DNA of 30,486 nucleotides from an uncultured Adlercreutzia sp. (GTDB taxonomy: Bacteria; Actinomycetota; Coriobacteriia; Coriobacteriales; Eggerthellaceae): positions 1 through 30,486 of the forward strand of contig NZ_CAUASN010000032.1 in the NCBI RefSeq assembly GCF_958431955.1. Direction: 5' to 3'. Position 1 is the first letter of the stretch; each line of letters opens with the position of its first letter. Under the pieces are notes generated by a model that saw nothing but the letters and a program-made list of their open reading frames with translations, was not told where the DNA came from and searched no databases. The position numbers were made by a program, and so were the translations under genes. This document shows positions 7,734-16,257 of this stretch, piece by piece.

Positions 7734-9638
7734 CTAAACCTCCAGAATGTTCACGACCACCATTGGACGCTGCTTGGTGCGGTCCCACAGAAGCGACAGC
7801 AGGGCGTCGCGGGCCGCCTTGCGCAGCTCCTTGGCGCCGGCCCCCTTGGAGAGCGCCTTGCGCAGGGCGCCGGTGACGGTGCTCGCGGCCTCGCCGGCCA
7901 GGTAGTAGTCGTCGCCACCGGTGATGCCGTGCATGGACACCTGCACCTCGCCGGCCACCTGCTTGCGCTTCACGTCCACGGCGGCCGCCACGCTGGCGAA
8001 GCCCTGGTTGCCGAGGGTGTTGCGCTCGTCGAGGACGTCCTGGGAGGTGTCGCCCACCGACAGGCCGTCCACGTACACGATGCCCGAGGGCACGCCCTCG
8101 CCGCGGGCGACGCCCATGGCCGACAGCTCCAGCGAGTCGCCGTTCTCCAGGATGTAGATGTTGTCGGGATCCACCCCGGTGGCCTCGGCGAGCTTGGCGT
8201 GGGCGCGCAGGTGGGTGGCCTCGCCGTGCACCGGCATGAAGGCCTTGGGCTTCACGAGGGTGAGCATGATCTTCAGCTCCTCGGCGCCCGCGTGCCCCGA
8301 CACGTGCACCTTGCCGCGGCTCTTGTCGTACACGTCGGCGCCGATCTTCGCGAGGGAGTTGATGACGCGGGTCACGGCCTTCTCGTTGCCGGGAACCGGC
8401 GTGGCCGAGATGATGACGGTGTCGCCCTCCTCGATCTCGATGGTCTTGTGCTCGCCGTTGGCGATGCGCCCGAGGGCGCTCAAAGGCTCGCCCTGGCTGC
8501 CCGTGCACATGATGACCACCTCGTCGGAGGGGATGCCCTTCAAGTCGTAGGCGTCGATGAGGTTGTCGTCGGAGATCTTCAGGTAGCCGAGTCGCCGCGC
8601 GATGTCGGTGTTCTGGATCATGGAGCGCCCGGTGACGACCACCTTGCGGCCGTTCTTCACCGCCGCGTCGCAGATCTGCTGCATGCGGTGGATGTGGCTC
8701 GCGAAGCTGGCGATGATGACGCGGCCCTTGGCCTGGGAGATGATCTGGTCGAGGGTCTTCCCCACCTCGGCCTCGCTCGGCGTGAAGTTGGGGTTCATGG
8801 CGTTGGTGGAGTCGCTCATCATGAGGTCGACGCCCTGCTCGGAAAAGCGCGTGATGGCGGCGAAGTCGGTAGTCACGCCGTCGATGGGCGTCTGGTCGAG
8901 CTTGAAGTCGCCGGTGTGCAGCACGTTTCCGGCCGGGCTCTGGATGAACAGGCCCACCGCTCCCGGGATGGAGTGGTTCACGGCGAAGAAGTCCACCTTG
9001 AAGCAGCCGAGCTTGATCTCCTCGCCGGACTTGATCTCGATGAGCTTCGCGTTCTTCACCTTGTGCTCGGCGAACTTGCCCTCGATGAGCCCCAAGGTGA
9101 GCTTGGTCGCGTAGATGTTCACCGTGCGATCGAGGTCCTTCAAGAGGTAGGGCAGCGTGCCGGTGTGGTCCTCGTGGCCGTGGGTGATGATGATGCCGCG
9201 CAGCTTGTCGGCGTTCTCGAGCACGTAGGTGTAGTCGGGCAGGATGAGGTCCACGCCCGGATGGTCGTCGTCGGGGAACATCAGGCCCGCGTCGTCCAGG
9301 ATCATGTCGCCGCCGCACTCGAAGGCGGTCATGTTCTTGCCGATGGCGTCAAGGCCGCCGAGCGGGATGATGCGCAGCTTGGCGTTCGGGTCCTTCGAGG
9401 ACTTCGAGCCGCGGCGCGAGCGGCGGTTCTCGGAGCGCTGGGCGCCGTCGGCCCCCTCGCCGCGCGAAAGCTGCGGGCGCTTGCGCTCCAGGTTCACGCG
9501 CTTGAAGGAGGTGTTGTTCTTGCGGCCGCCGTTGCCGTTGCCGTTGCGGCGCTTGGCGCCCTGGTTGGAGGAAGCCGCCTGGCCGTCCTTCGCGGCGCGG
9601 GGCTTCTCGTTGGCGTTTCCTTGGTTTTCCTTGGTCAT
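7734..9638 (-). CDS. rnj: Ribonuclease J
   Basis: RNase J is a zinc-dependent metallo-beta-lactamase/beta-CASP ribonuclease with 5'-3' exonuclease and endonuclease activity in RNA maturation and decay. The 634-residue protein shows HGHEDH (about 152-157), the LHTGDFKLDQTP motif, the beta-CASP region (VVVTGRSM, MCTGSQGEP), MPVHGEATHLRAHAKLA and a C-terminal domain ending in VVVNILEV. A basic, Asn/Arg/Ser-rich extension of about 85 residues precedes the catalytic domain, as in other actinobacterial RNase J proteins, and may bind RNA. The ATG at 9638 has AAGGAA upstream. It lies 87 bp after dapA and 7 bp before ftsK. Confidence 0.97.
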   Translation of the reverse strand: MTKENQGNANEKPRAAKDGQAASSNQGAKRRNGNGNGGRKNNTSFKRVNLERKRPQLSRGEGADGAQRSENRRSRRGSKSSKDPNAKLRIIPLGGLDAIGKNMTAFECGGDMILDDAGLMFPDDDHPGVDLILPDYTYVLENADKLRGIIITHGHEDHTGTLPYLLKDLDRTVNIYATKLTLGLIEGKFAEHKVKNAKLIEIKSGEEIKLGCFKVDFFAVNHSIPGAVGLFIQSPAGNVLHTGDFKLDQTPIDGVTTDFAAITRFSEQGVDLMMSDSTNAMNPNFTPSEAEVGKTLDQIISQAKGRVIIASFASHIHRMQQICDAAVKNGRKVVVTGRSMIQNTDIARRLGYLKISDDNLIDAYDLKGIPSDEVVIMCTGSQGEPLSALGRIANGEHKTIEIEEGDTVIISATPVPGNEKAVTRVINSLAKIGADVYDKSRGKVHVSGHAGAEELKIMLTLVKPKAFMPVHGEATHLRAHAKLAEATGVDPDNIYILENGDSLELSAMGVARGEGVPSGIVYVDGLSVGDTSQDVLDERNTLGNQGFASVAAAVDVKRKQVAGEVQVSMHGITGGDDYYLAGEAASTVTGALRKALSKGAGAKELRKAARDALLSLLWDRTKQRPMVVVNILEV

Positions 9639-9672
9639 AGAGTTCCTTGTCTATCGGTTATAAGCTTGCAAA

Positions 9673-9704
9673 AGCGCCGACCCGCCCCACGGCGCGCCGG
9701 CGCT
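9673..9704 (-). terminator. Weak hairpin between dapA and rnj
   Basis: AGCGCCG and CGGCGCT form a 7-bp stem around an 18-nt GC-rich loop, followed on the minus strand by TTT. It could be a partial terminator or attenuator after dapA. The short U-run and long loop make this uncertain. Confidence 0.35.
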
Positions 9705-9725
9705 CGACGTTTCAGCACGGGGGCC

Positions 9726-10628
9726 TTAGCCCAGCACGCCCACCTCGCGCATGATGGCGGCCAGGGTGGCCGACTGCTCGGGGGTGGCGTCCACGAGGGG
9801 CAGGCGCACGCCGCCCACGGGGAAGCCGATAAGCTTCAGCGCCTCCTTCACGAGGATGGGGTTCGCCGTGGCGAAGAGACCGGTCATGAGGGGCAGCAGC
9901 GCCGCGTTGGCCTCCTCGGCCTCCTCCCACTTGCCGGCGGCCGCCAGCTCGACGATCTCCTTCATGCGCTCGGGCGCCACGTTGCCGATGGTGGAGATGA
10001 CGCCGGCGCCGCCCAGGCGCATGATGTCAAGGGTGGCCGAGTCGTCGCCGGAGTACACGTCGAAGCCGGCGGGGGCGTTGTCGATGATGGCCTTGATCTG
10101 CTCCATGTTGCCCGAGGCCTCCTTGATGGCCACGATGTTGTCGCAGTTGTGGGCCAGGCGCAGCGTGGTGTCGGCCTCCATGTTGATGGAGCAGCGCCCC
10201 GGGATGTTGTACAGGATGATGGGCATGTCGGTGGAGTCGGCGATGGTCTTGAAGTGGCGGTAGAGCCCCTCCTGCGGCGGCTTGTTGTAGTACGGGACCA
10301 CGCACATGAAGCCGTCGACGCCGAGCTTGGCGGCGTCCTGGGCGAAGTACACGGTGTCGGCCGTGCAGTTGTCGCCCACGTTCGCGATCACCGGCACGCG
10401 CCCGTTCACGGCGCGCAGCACCGCGCGGAACAGCTCCAGTTTCTGGGGGTAGAACACCGTGGGGCTCTCGCCGGTGGTGCCGTTCACGATGATGGCGTCC
10501 ACGCCGCCGGCGACCAGGCGGTCGGCCAGCTGCTGGGTCCGGTCGAGGTCGAGCTCGAGGTTCTGGTCGAACGGCGTGACCATAGCCGGGATGAGGCGGC
10601 CGAAGCGGGGATCGCGTTTGTATTCCAT
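9726..10628 (-). CDS. dapA: 4-hydroxy-tetrahydrodipicolinate synthase DapA
   Basis: DapA condenses pyruvate with aspartate semialdehyde, the first committed step toward diaminopimelate (peptidoglycan) and lysine. The 300-residue protein has NGTTGE (Thr51-Thr52), PYYNKPPQEG (113-122), Tyr140 and Arg145 in YNIPGR, and the Schiff-base lysine Lys169 in VAIKEASG. These are all the expected active-site residues of the family. AAGGAG lies 8 nt before the ATG at 10628. The partner gene dapB lies 12 kb away at 22878, separated from dapA by two surface-protein genes and a toxin-antitoxin pair. No lysine riboswitch was recognised upstream. Confidence 0.97.
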   Translation of the reverse strand: MEYKRDPRFGRLIPAMVTPFDQNLELDLDRTQQLADRLVAGGVDAIIVNGTTGESPTVFYPQKLELFRAVLRAVNGRVPVIANVGDNCTADTVYFAQDAAKLGVDGFMCVVPYYNKPPQEGLYRHFKTIADSTDMPIILYNIPGRCSINMEADTTLRLAHNCDNIVAIKEASGNMEQIKAIIDNAPAGFDVYSGDDSATLDIMRLGGAGVISTIGNVAPERMKEIVELAAAGKWEEAEEANAALLPLMTGLFATANPILVKEALKLIGFPVGGVRLPLVDATPEQSATLAAIMREVGVLG

Positions 10629-10640
10629 CGGTGTTTCTCC

Positions 10641-10715
10641 TTAGGCGAATGCCAGGGCGGCTGGCGCCCCGTGCGAATCAACTAGCTTGCTATTATGCCA
10701 CTGATGTTCGCCTAA
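10641..10715 (-). promoter_or_regulatory. dapA promoter region with inverted 9-bp repeats
   Basis: A -10-like CATAAT (10692-10697, minus strand) precedes dapA, without a convincing -35. TTAGGCGAA at 10641-10649 and its exact inverse TTCGCCTAA at 10707-10715 flank it. Further GGCGAAC cores occur at 10736-10742 (inverted) and 10753-10759. The arrangement could be a repressor site or a leader structure, and the function is not known. Confidence 0.4.
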
Positions 10716-10751
10716 GAGAATATGAGGGCCCCTAAGTTCGCCAAACGCACA

Positions 10752-10782
10752 AGGCGAACGGCCCTTTTGGGGCCGCTCGCCT
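10752..10782 (-). terminator. Strong hairpin after surface protein A
   Basis: A 13-bp stem with one G.U pair (AGGCGAGCGGCCC / GGGCCGTTCGCCT) and a 5-nt loop lies about 45 nt past the stop of the surface-protein gene. The following minus-strand sequence is TTGTGCGTTTGG, so the U-tract is poor, but stem strength and position fit a terminator. Confidence 0.65.
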
Positions 10783-10827
10783 CGAAGCTCACAGGATTAT
10801 GGCGTCCTCGCCGCTCCCGCCAGCCGG

Positions 10828-13800
10828 CTAGCCGCGACGGCGGCAGGCAGCGGCCAGCGTCACGGCGGCGCCCATGGCGATGACGGGCAGGAGGAGGAAC
10901 CAGAGGGCCGCGTCATCGCCGGTCTGGGCGAGGCGGATCTGCTTCTTGCCTGAGCTGCCGTTCGCCTCGTCGCCGTTGCCCGAGCCGTCGCCGGAGCCCG
11001 GGGCCTCGGCGAGCACGCCGCCCGAGGCGTCGGTGCCCGGCGCGTAGGCCGGCTCGCCGGCGTTGTCCACGCCGGGGTGCTCCTCGAGGAACGCGTCCCA
11101 GCCCTCGGAGGGGTCGAAGGGCTGGCCGGGGGCCGGGCGCTCGGCGCCGTCGCCCACCGTGCCGAGATCAACCCCGGCGGGCGTGGTGCCGTGGGCGCTC
11201 GCCACGTTGCCTATGTCGGCGCCGACGGCCTCGGCGGTCACCTCGCACTCGAAGGTGAGCACGGCCGTCCTCCCGCCGGCCAGGTCGCCGGCGGTCACGG
11301 CGAGCACGCGGGTGGCGGGGTCGTAGGCGGAGTCGGGCACGTCGGTCACCGAGCCGTCGGGGGCGGTGAGCCTTATGGTGCCCGCGAGCGGGTCGATGCC
11401 GAGGGGCAGCACGTCGCGGACGACGGCGCCGTACCACATGGTGTGCGGGCCGGAGTTGGAGAGCGTCACCGTGTAGCGCACGGTGTCGCCCACGGCCGTG
11501 GTGCCGTCGTCGCGGGTGAGGTTCTCGGCGGTCTTCGCCACCTTGATGTCCGCCTCGGCGCCGTCCTTCCCCTCGGTCGAGGGGCTGGCGGGCAGCACGG
11601 GGGGCATCTCGGGGTCTACGGCCGGCGGCGTGCTGACGAGCTCGTCCTCGATCTCCTCCCAGGGCTTGGTCGGCTCGAAGGGGGTTCCGGGCTCGGGCTT
11701 GACGTAGGGCTCGTCGGGGGTAGCGCCGGGGTCGGTGGGATGCTCCCGCTCCCACTCGTCGGTGGGGGTGGTGCCGAGCGTGCCGCCTTCCACGACGGGA
11801 TCGGTGGGCCGCGTGCCGCTCTCATCGCCCGGCTCGCGGGTCTCGGGCGTGGAGGTCACCTCCACGTCGAAGACGAGCTCCACCTTCTCGCCGCCGTACA
11901 GGTCGCCCGCGTTCACGGCGATGACGCCGGTCTTCGGGTCGTAGGCGCTGTCGGGCACGTCGTGGACGTTGCCCTGGGCGTCCTTCAGCTTGATGGTGCC
12001 GGGCTTGGGCTCCATGCCCTCGGGCAGGGTGGCCTTCACCACGGCGTCGGCGAGCTTGGAGTCGGGGGCGATGTTCTCCGACGTCACCGTCACGGTGAGC
12101 GTGTCTCCCACGAGGAATCGGTCGTCGCCGTGGTCCTCGCCCTTCTCCTTCTGCTCCACCTTGACCGTGGTCACGATGTCGGCGGCCGTGGGGTCCTTCG
12201 GCAGCACCGGGGTGGGCTCGGGATCGGGGAACTTGCCCGTCTCGGGGTCCTTGTCGCCCTCGCCCACCACGACGATGTCCACGTCGGGCACGAGCTTCTC
12301 AGGCGGCACCGCCTCCTCGCCGGGTGCGAGGTCCGCCTCGTCCTTGCCGTAGCCGCCGGAGCCCGCGGGCTCGTTCCCTATCTCGGGGAGCTTGCCGTCC
12401 TCGCCGGGGCGGTCGCCCAGGCCCTGGTCCTCCCCCACCGTGGCGCGGAAGCGCACCGAGGTGGACTGGCCGCCGTACACCGTGCCGATGCCCTTGGTGA
12501 GGGTGGACGCGCTGAAGGCGTAGTCGCCCTGCTTCACATCGGTCCAGTCCAGGCCGTCCCAGTCGAAGCCGCTGTAGAACGCGGGGGTACCCAGGTCGTA
12601 CTTGTCGGAGTGGGTGGCGTAGTTGCGGGCGATCTCCACTGAGTCGGCGTCGAAGGCGAGGCGCGCGTCGATGGCGTCCACAAGCTCCGCGCCCTGCCAG
12701 GCGGACCCGGGCGTGAGGTTCAGGCCGGTGACCGTGTACTCGATCACATCGCCGGGCCGCGGCGGGGCGTCGGCGCGGCCCGAGGCGTCGGCCTGAGGCA
12801 CGATGCCGGCCTCGGCCGAGGCCTCGGGGAAGGCGCGGGCCACGAAGGCCGCGGCCGGGTTCCCGGCGCCCTCGGCGAGCGCGGTCAGGTTGCGCTGGGT
12901 CAGGCGGATCTGCACCTGGGGCTTTACGAGCGGATCCGGCAGGATGTTCACCGTGAGGATGTACTTGATGCCCGTGTACAGGGCGTTGGCCTTCTGCTCG
13001 AGCGTGATGACGGAGGTGCCGCAGCTGTTCACCTTGATCTGCAGCTTCCCGTTCTCGTCGAGGGCGGGCGACCCATTCTCGCCCATAACCAGGTCGGCCA
13101 CCGCCGCGTTGGACACCGACCAGGCGCCCGCCGCCGAGGAGGTGGAGGTGACGGCCAGCCTGAAGAAGTCGGCCGCATCTGCACTGTGGAAGTCGCCGTA
13201 GCTGGCGGTGATGGTCTTGCGCACCACCTGCATCTTGCCCGTGGGGTTGTCCGGATCGGTGCCGCCCGGGCCCGGCTCAGGCGCGGGCGAGGTCTCGATG
13301 GTCACCTTGTCCTTGTCCTCCGGGTCGGGCTGCACGTCGCCCTCCGGCTTCACCGGCACGATGAAGGTATCGCCCTCGTCGGCGTTCTGGGGGTTGTCCT
13401 CCACGCCCTCGATGTAGTTCTTCGCCGGCAGGTACTCGATGTTCACCGTGTGCTGCTCGCCGTCGCCGGCCTGTTCCAGCAGCTGGAGCAAGCCGTCGCG
13501 ATGGGTCGGATCGAGGTAGTAGACCACTTCGACGGCATGGTGCCCCGCGATGTCCTTCTCGGTCAGAGTGGAATGGGGCGATGCCTTCATGGCCTCCTCG
13601 GAAAGCTCGATGGGATCGCCCACCGCCTTGCCGTCGATCATCACCTGGAAGCTGCCCGTCGGAGCGGCGCAGGTGGAGGCGGTGCCGTCGGCGGGGCGCA
13701 CGTAGAAGGAGAGCTTCAAGCGGTTGCCCGCCACGCCCCCCTCGGGCTGGTCGGGCAGGATCTCCTTCCAGGAGCCGTCGTCCTCGTCGAGGTAGCCCCA

Positions 13801-16257
13801 TTGCGCGCTGTCGAGGTGCAGGATGGCCGGAACCGGGCGGATGACGGCGGTGCCCTTGGCCTGATGCCCCCAGTAGCTGTTCGCGTAGCCCTCGCGGTTC
13901 GCGTACTCGTAGGAGGTCATGGTCACCGTGAAGCGGCCGGCGTCCACCGGCAGCGACGCGGCGCCCTCGGCCGATTCCAGCCCGTCGGGCACCCACTCCC
14001 CCGCCTCGTTCTGCTTGAGCAGCTGGAACTTGAACTTCACCTCGTCGGGGTCGGTCAGGGTCTCCGTGCGCGTCTCGTCGCCCACCACGCGGTTCACCAC
14101 GATGGGCTCGGTGAGCTTGAAGGCCGGGAAGGGCTCGCCGTCGTAGTCCTTCGTGAGGGTGTTCTTCTCGTAATCGGCCGGGAAGGGGAATTCGATGTAG
14201 CGCTTCACCGTCTGGTCGGGGTTGGTGGTGCTCGGCTTGGAGATGAAGAGCGGGTCGATGACCTCCGGGGTGGTGGAGCCGTCGCGCAGCACCGACATCT
14301 CGATGCGCACTTCCTTCTCGTTGTCCTTCTCGGCCACCCACTCCGGGAGCCACAGGTACAGCTTGCCGTCGTCGAAGCGCGACGGAGCGCCGTAGCTGTA
14401 CTCCTCGTTGCCGATGAAGAGCTTGAACGAGTCGAGCTTCTCGTCGGTCATCTTCTCGTCGGAGTCGGCGAGGTTCACCGTGATCATGAACACCTTGTCG
14501 GTGTCGGGGAGGTACTTGCGCTTGCTCGCGTCGGAATCGTTCGGGTCGCCGCCGGCCACGCGGATCACATCGCTCCACGTGGCGATGCCCTGGGTGTTGT
14601 AGGCGGTGTCGCCGATGCCCTGGAACATCGCCGTGTTCTCGATGTACACCGAGCCACCCGTCACGATGGTGTATCCGAAGAGCGCGCCGATGGAATAGAG
14701 GTTCGGCGGACTCGACAGGCGCTCGACGCTCGTGAGCAGCGTACCGCCCGTGATGCGGATGACGTGGTTGCGGTTCGAGCCCGCACCGTGGGCGCATGGC
14801 TGCCCGAAGGCGTTGCCGTGACCCGTTCCCTTCGCACGAACGAAGCCGCCGTTCATGGTGATATCGCCCGCAACGACGTGGCAGACGTCCCGGCCGTACA
14901 CGCCCGACGCATCGGGAGTGTAGCTGCCGGAAACGGCAGTGCCGTAATAGCTGTAGCCGAACGAATTCTCCTCGCCGCGGGGAACCACGATGGCATCGGG
15001 AGACTCGGTGCAGTCAGTCACATGCGATGCGTCTGTCCGATAGCCGATGCCGGCGCCGATGCCTGAGCCGCACATGCCCGCCGAGGCGGTGATGGTGCCT
15101 CCGTTGATGGTAATGACCGTGCCCGAGCCGCAGCTGCCACCGCCGATGCCGGCCGCGCTCGAGTAGCCTCCGTGGCCTGACAGGTAGGCGGCCGCGTTGA
15201 TATCGCCGCCGTTGATGATGATGGTGCCCGCGTTCTCCTTCGGAGCGCCGCCAATACCCGGAGAGTGAGCGCCTCCCGTGCTGATGAGCTTGCCGGGATT
15301 GGCCGAATCGAGCTTACCGAGGGCGTCGCCCTTCTTGAGCTGGGTGCCGTCGAGAAGGGTGACGTCGGCGGCCACCGCGCCGTTCTCCGGGGTGACGATA
15401 TCGCCCTCCACGAACTTCGAGCCTCCGGCCCTGATGTTCGTGATCTCGTCGTCGATGATGAGGATCGACCCCCACCCGCAGCGCAGGCCGGGCCGTCCGT
15501 CCTTGTCGGTCTTCGAGTTGAACAGGGTGTTCGTAGATCCGTCTGCGAGGGTAAGGTGCAAAGTCGTCTTATTCTTGATGTCAGCCGCATTCTTGACGCG
15601 AACGCCGTCTTTGTCCTCATCGGAGTTGGTGATCACGTTAATGGGTGCGATGACGCCCGATGAGATATTGACCCCCGCGAGCGTGAGGTCGGCCTTCACG
15701 CCGGCGTCGATCTGGATAGTGACATCAGTTGCCGCAGCCACGTCCTTATTGCGAATGGCCATGGGAGCAGACGTGCGAATATGGAGGATCTTGTTCGCTG
15801 CATCGAGATAGTAGTCGCCCGAGTTGGCATCCGAGCCGGCAGAGCCGCCCCGTATCTCGAAGGGCCCGGCAACAACCCACGACTCGTCGAGCGGCTGGAC
15901 GGCATCGTCTGACGAGGAGGCCACAGCTGCCGTGTTCATGCGGCCGAGGTACTGAACGCCTAGGCTCGCAGCCTGCACCGCACTCTGAACGTGGGCATCG
16001 TCGCCGCCCTCCGTCGACGGATTTGCAGAAGCAGTCGCACCGGCGGCGTCATCTGCGGAATCCGTCTCCGCTGGGATGTTGACTTCGCCGACGGTCTCGT
16101 CGAAGTTCTCCTCTCCCTCGGAACTTATCTCAGAAGCGAGGGGGGGGGTAGCGCTGTTTTCCTCGGCTGCGAAGGCTGTTGTTGCCGTGGTCGGAATCAT
16201 CAGACCGCAGGCGAGCGTGGCTGCCAAAGCACACCGGAGGAGTTTGCTCTTCCTCAT
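10828..16257 (-). CDS. Giant sortase-anchored surface protein A with poly-C tract (putative phase-variable adhesin)
   Basis: This protein of 1809 residues is probably wall-attached. A signal peptide covers 1-30 (MRKSKLLR, hydrophobic core, TTAFA). Residues about 100-540 are Gly-rich with repeated INGG, TGG and GIGGG motifs, probably a beta-helix. A domain with KLYLWLP (near 630), an MBG-like domain (KDYDGEPFPAF, about 690-815) and an Ig-like domain (PTGSFQVMIDGK, near 865) follow. Three DUF11-like modules lie at about 1165-1275, 1360-1470 and 1571-1683, separated by Pro-rich spacers. The end is LAQTG (1776-1780), a hydrophobic helix and RRRG. ATG 16257 is chosen because AGGAG lies 6 nt before it; the ATG at 16263 touches the AGGAG. 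A C9 tract covers codons 37-40. The ligand is unknown. Confidence 0.88.
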   Translation of the reverse strand: MRKSKLLRCALAATLACGLMIPTTATTAFAAEENSATPPLASEISSEGEENFDETVGEVNIPAETDSADDAAGATASANPSTEGGDDAHVQSAVQAASLGVQYLGRMNTAAVASSSDDAVQPLDESWVVAGPFEIRGGSAGSDANSGDYYLDAANKILHIRTSAPMAIRNKDVAAATDVTIQIDAGVKADLTLAGVNISSGVIAPINVITNSDEDKDGVRVKNAADIKNKTTLHLTLADGSTNTLFNSKTDKDGRPGLRCGWGSILIIDDEITNIRAGGSKFVEGDIVTPENGAVAADVTLLDGTQLKKGDALGKLDSANPGKLISTGGAHSPGIGGAPKENAGTIIINGGDINAAAYLSGHGGYSSAAGIGGGSCGSGTVITINGGTITASAGMCGSGIGAGIGYRTDASHVTDCTESPDAIVVPRGEENSFGYSYYGTAVSGSYTPDASGVYGRDVCHVVAGDITMNGGFVRAKGTGHGNAFGQPCAHGAGSNRNHVIRITGGTLLTSVERLSSPPNLYSIGALFGYTIVTGGSVYIENTAMFQGIGDTAYNTQGIATWSDVIRVAGGDPNDSDASKRKYLPDTDKVFMITVNLADSDEKMTDEKLDSFKLFIGNEEYSYGAPSRFDDGKLYLWLPEWVAEKDNEKEVRIEMSVLRDGSTTPEVIDPLFISKPSTTNPDQTVKRYIEFPFPADYEKNTLTKDYDGEPFPAFKLTEPIVVNRVVGDETRTETLTDPDEVKFKFQLLKQNEAGEWVPDGLESAEGAASLPVDAGRFTVTMTSYEYANREGYANSYWGHQAKGTAVIRPVPAILHLDSAQWGYLDEDDGSWKEILPDQPEGGVAGNRLKLSFYVRPADGTASTCAAPTGSFQVMIDGKAVGDPIELSEEAMKASPHSTLTEKDIAGHHAVEVVYYLDPTHRDGLLQLLEQAGDGEQHTVNIEYLPAKNYIEGVEDNPQNADEGDTFIVPVKPEGDVQPDPEDKDKVTIETSPAPEPGPGGTDPDNPTGKMQVVRKTITASYGDFHSADAADFFRLAVTSTSSAAGAWSVSNAAVADLVMGENGSPALDENGKLQIKVNSCGTSVITLEQKANALYTGIKYILTVNILPDPLVKPQVQIRLTQRNLTALAEGAGNPAAAFVARAFPEASAEAGIVPQADASGRADAPPRPGDVIEYTVTGLNLTPGSAWQGAELVDAIDARLAFDADSVEIARNYATHSDKYDLGTPAFYSGFDWDGLDWTDVKQGDYAFSASTLTKGIGTVYGGQSTSVRFRATVGEDQGLGDRPGEDGKLPEIGNEPAGSGGYGKDEADLAPGEEAVPPEKLVPDVDIVVVGEGDKDPETGKFPDPEPTPVLPKDPTAADIVTTVKVEQKEKGEDHGDDRFLVGDTLTVTVTSENIAPDSKLADAVVKATLPEGMEPKPGTIKLKDAQGNVHDVPDSAYDPKTGVIAVNAGDLYGGEKVELVFDVEVTSTPETREPGDESGTRPTDPVVEGGTLGTTPTDEWEREHPTDPGATPDEPYVKPEPGTPFEPTKPWEEIEDELVSTPPAVDPEMPPVLPASPSTEGKDGAEADIKVAKTAENLTRDDGTTAVGDTVRYTVTLSNSGPHTMWYGAVVRDVLPLGIDPLAGTIRLTAPDGSVTDVPDSAYDPATRVLAVTAGDLAGGRTAVLTFECEVTAEAVGADIGNVASAHGTTPAGVDLGTVGDGAERPAPGQPFDPSEGWDAFLEEHPGVDNAGEPAYAPGTDASGGVLAEAPGSGDGSGNGDEANGSSGKKQIRLAQTGDDAALWFLLLPVIAMGAAVTLAAACRRRG
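10918..10932 (-). other. LAQTG sorting signal of surface protein A
   Basis: LAQTG is followed by about 20 hydrophobic residues and an Arg-rich end, the layout of a sortase substrate. LAxTG, in place of LPxTG, is the motif associated with class E sortases of high-GC Gram-positive bacteria. The same motif occurs in the other three proteins at 17335-17349, 23914-23928 and 29315-29329. No sortase gene lies in the window. Confidence 0.8.
11411..11617 (-). repeat. 207-bp exact block shared by proteins A and D
   Basis: This stretch is identical base for base with 29835-30041. It codes for the start of the third DUF11-like module and the spacer before it. The base just before (11410) and the base just after (11618) differ from the partner copy. 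Confidence 0.9.
11858..12066 (-). repeat. 209-bp exact block shared by proteins A and C
   Basis: This stretch is identical with 24887-25095. It codes for the second half of the second DUF11-like module (PEGMEPKPGTIK to FDVEV). Flanking bases differ in the two genes. Gene A therefore matches gene D in one module and gene C in the neighbouring one. Confidence 0.9.
16140..16148 (-). repeat. G9/C9 homopolymer in surface protein A, candidate slipped-strand switch
   Basis: Nine C on the coding strand make codons ACC CCC CCC CTC (Thr37-Leu40), just behind the signal peptide. With one C fewer, TAA comes into frame (16125-16127). With one C more, TGA comes into frame (16130-16132). The 25 bp at 16126-16150 are identical to those in gene B. 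Confidence 0.85.

Noticed and set aside
10629..10827. Lysine riboswitch before dapA
   Set aside because: I could not find a K-turn or the conserved core of that class. The hairpin at 10752-10782 fits a terminator of the upstream gene.
11411..12066. CRISPR array from repeated blocks
   Set aside because: The repeats are long coding modules without regular short spacers, and no cas genes are present.
16195..16215. Lipobox in the signal peptides (LACG)
   Set aside because: Leu stands at -2 and no typical L-[AS]-[GA]-C pattern is present. The proteins have C-terminal sorting signals and ordinary cleavage sites after Ala.
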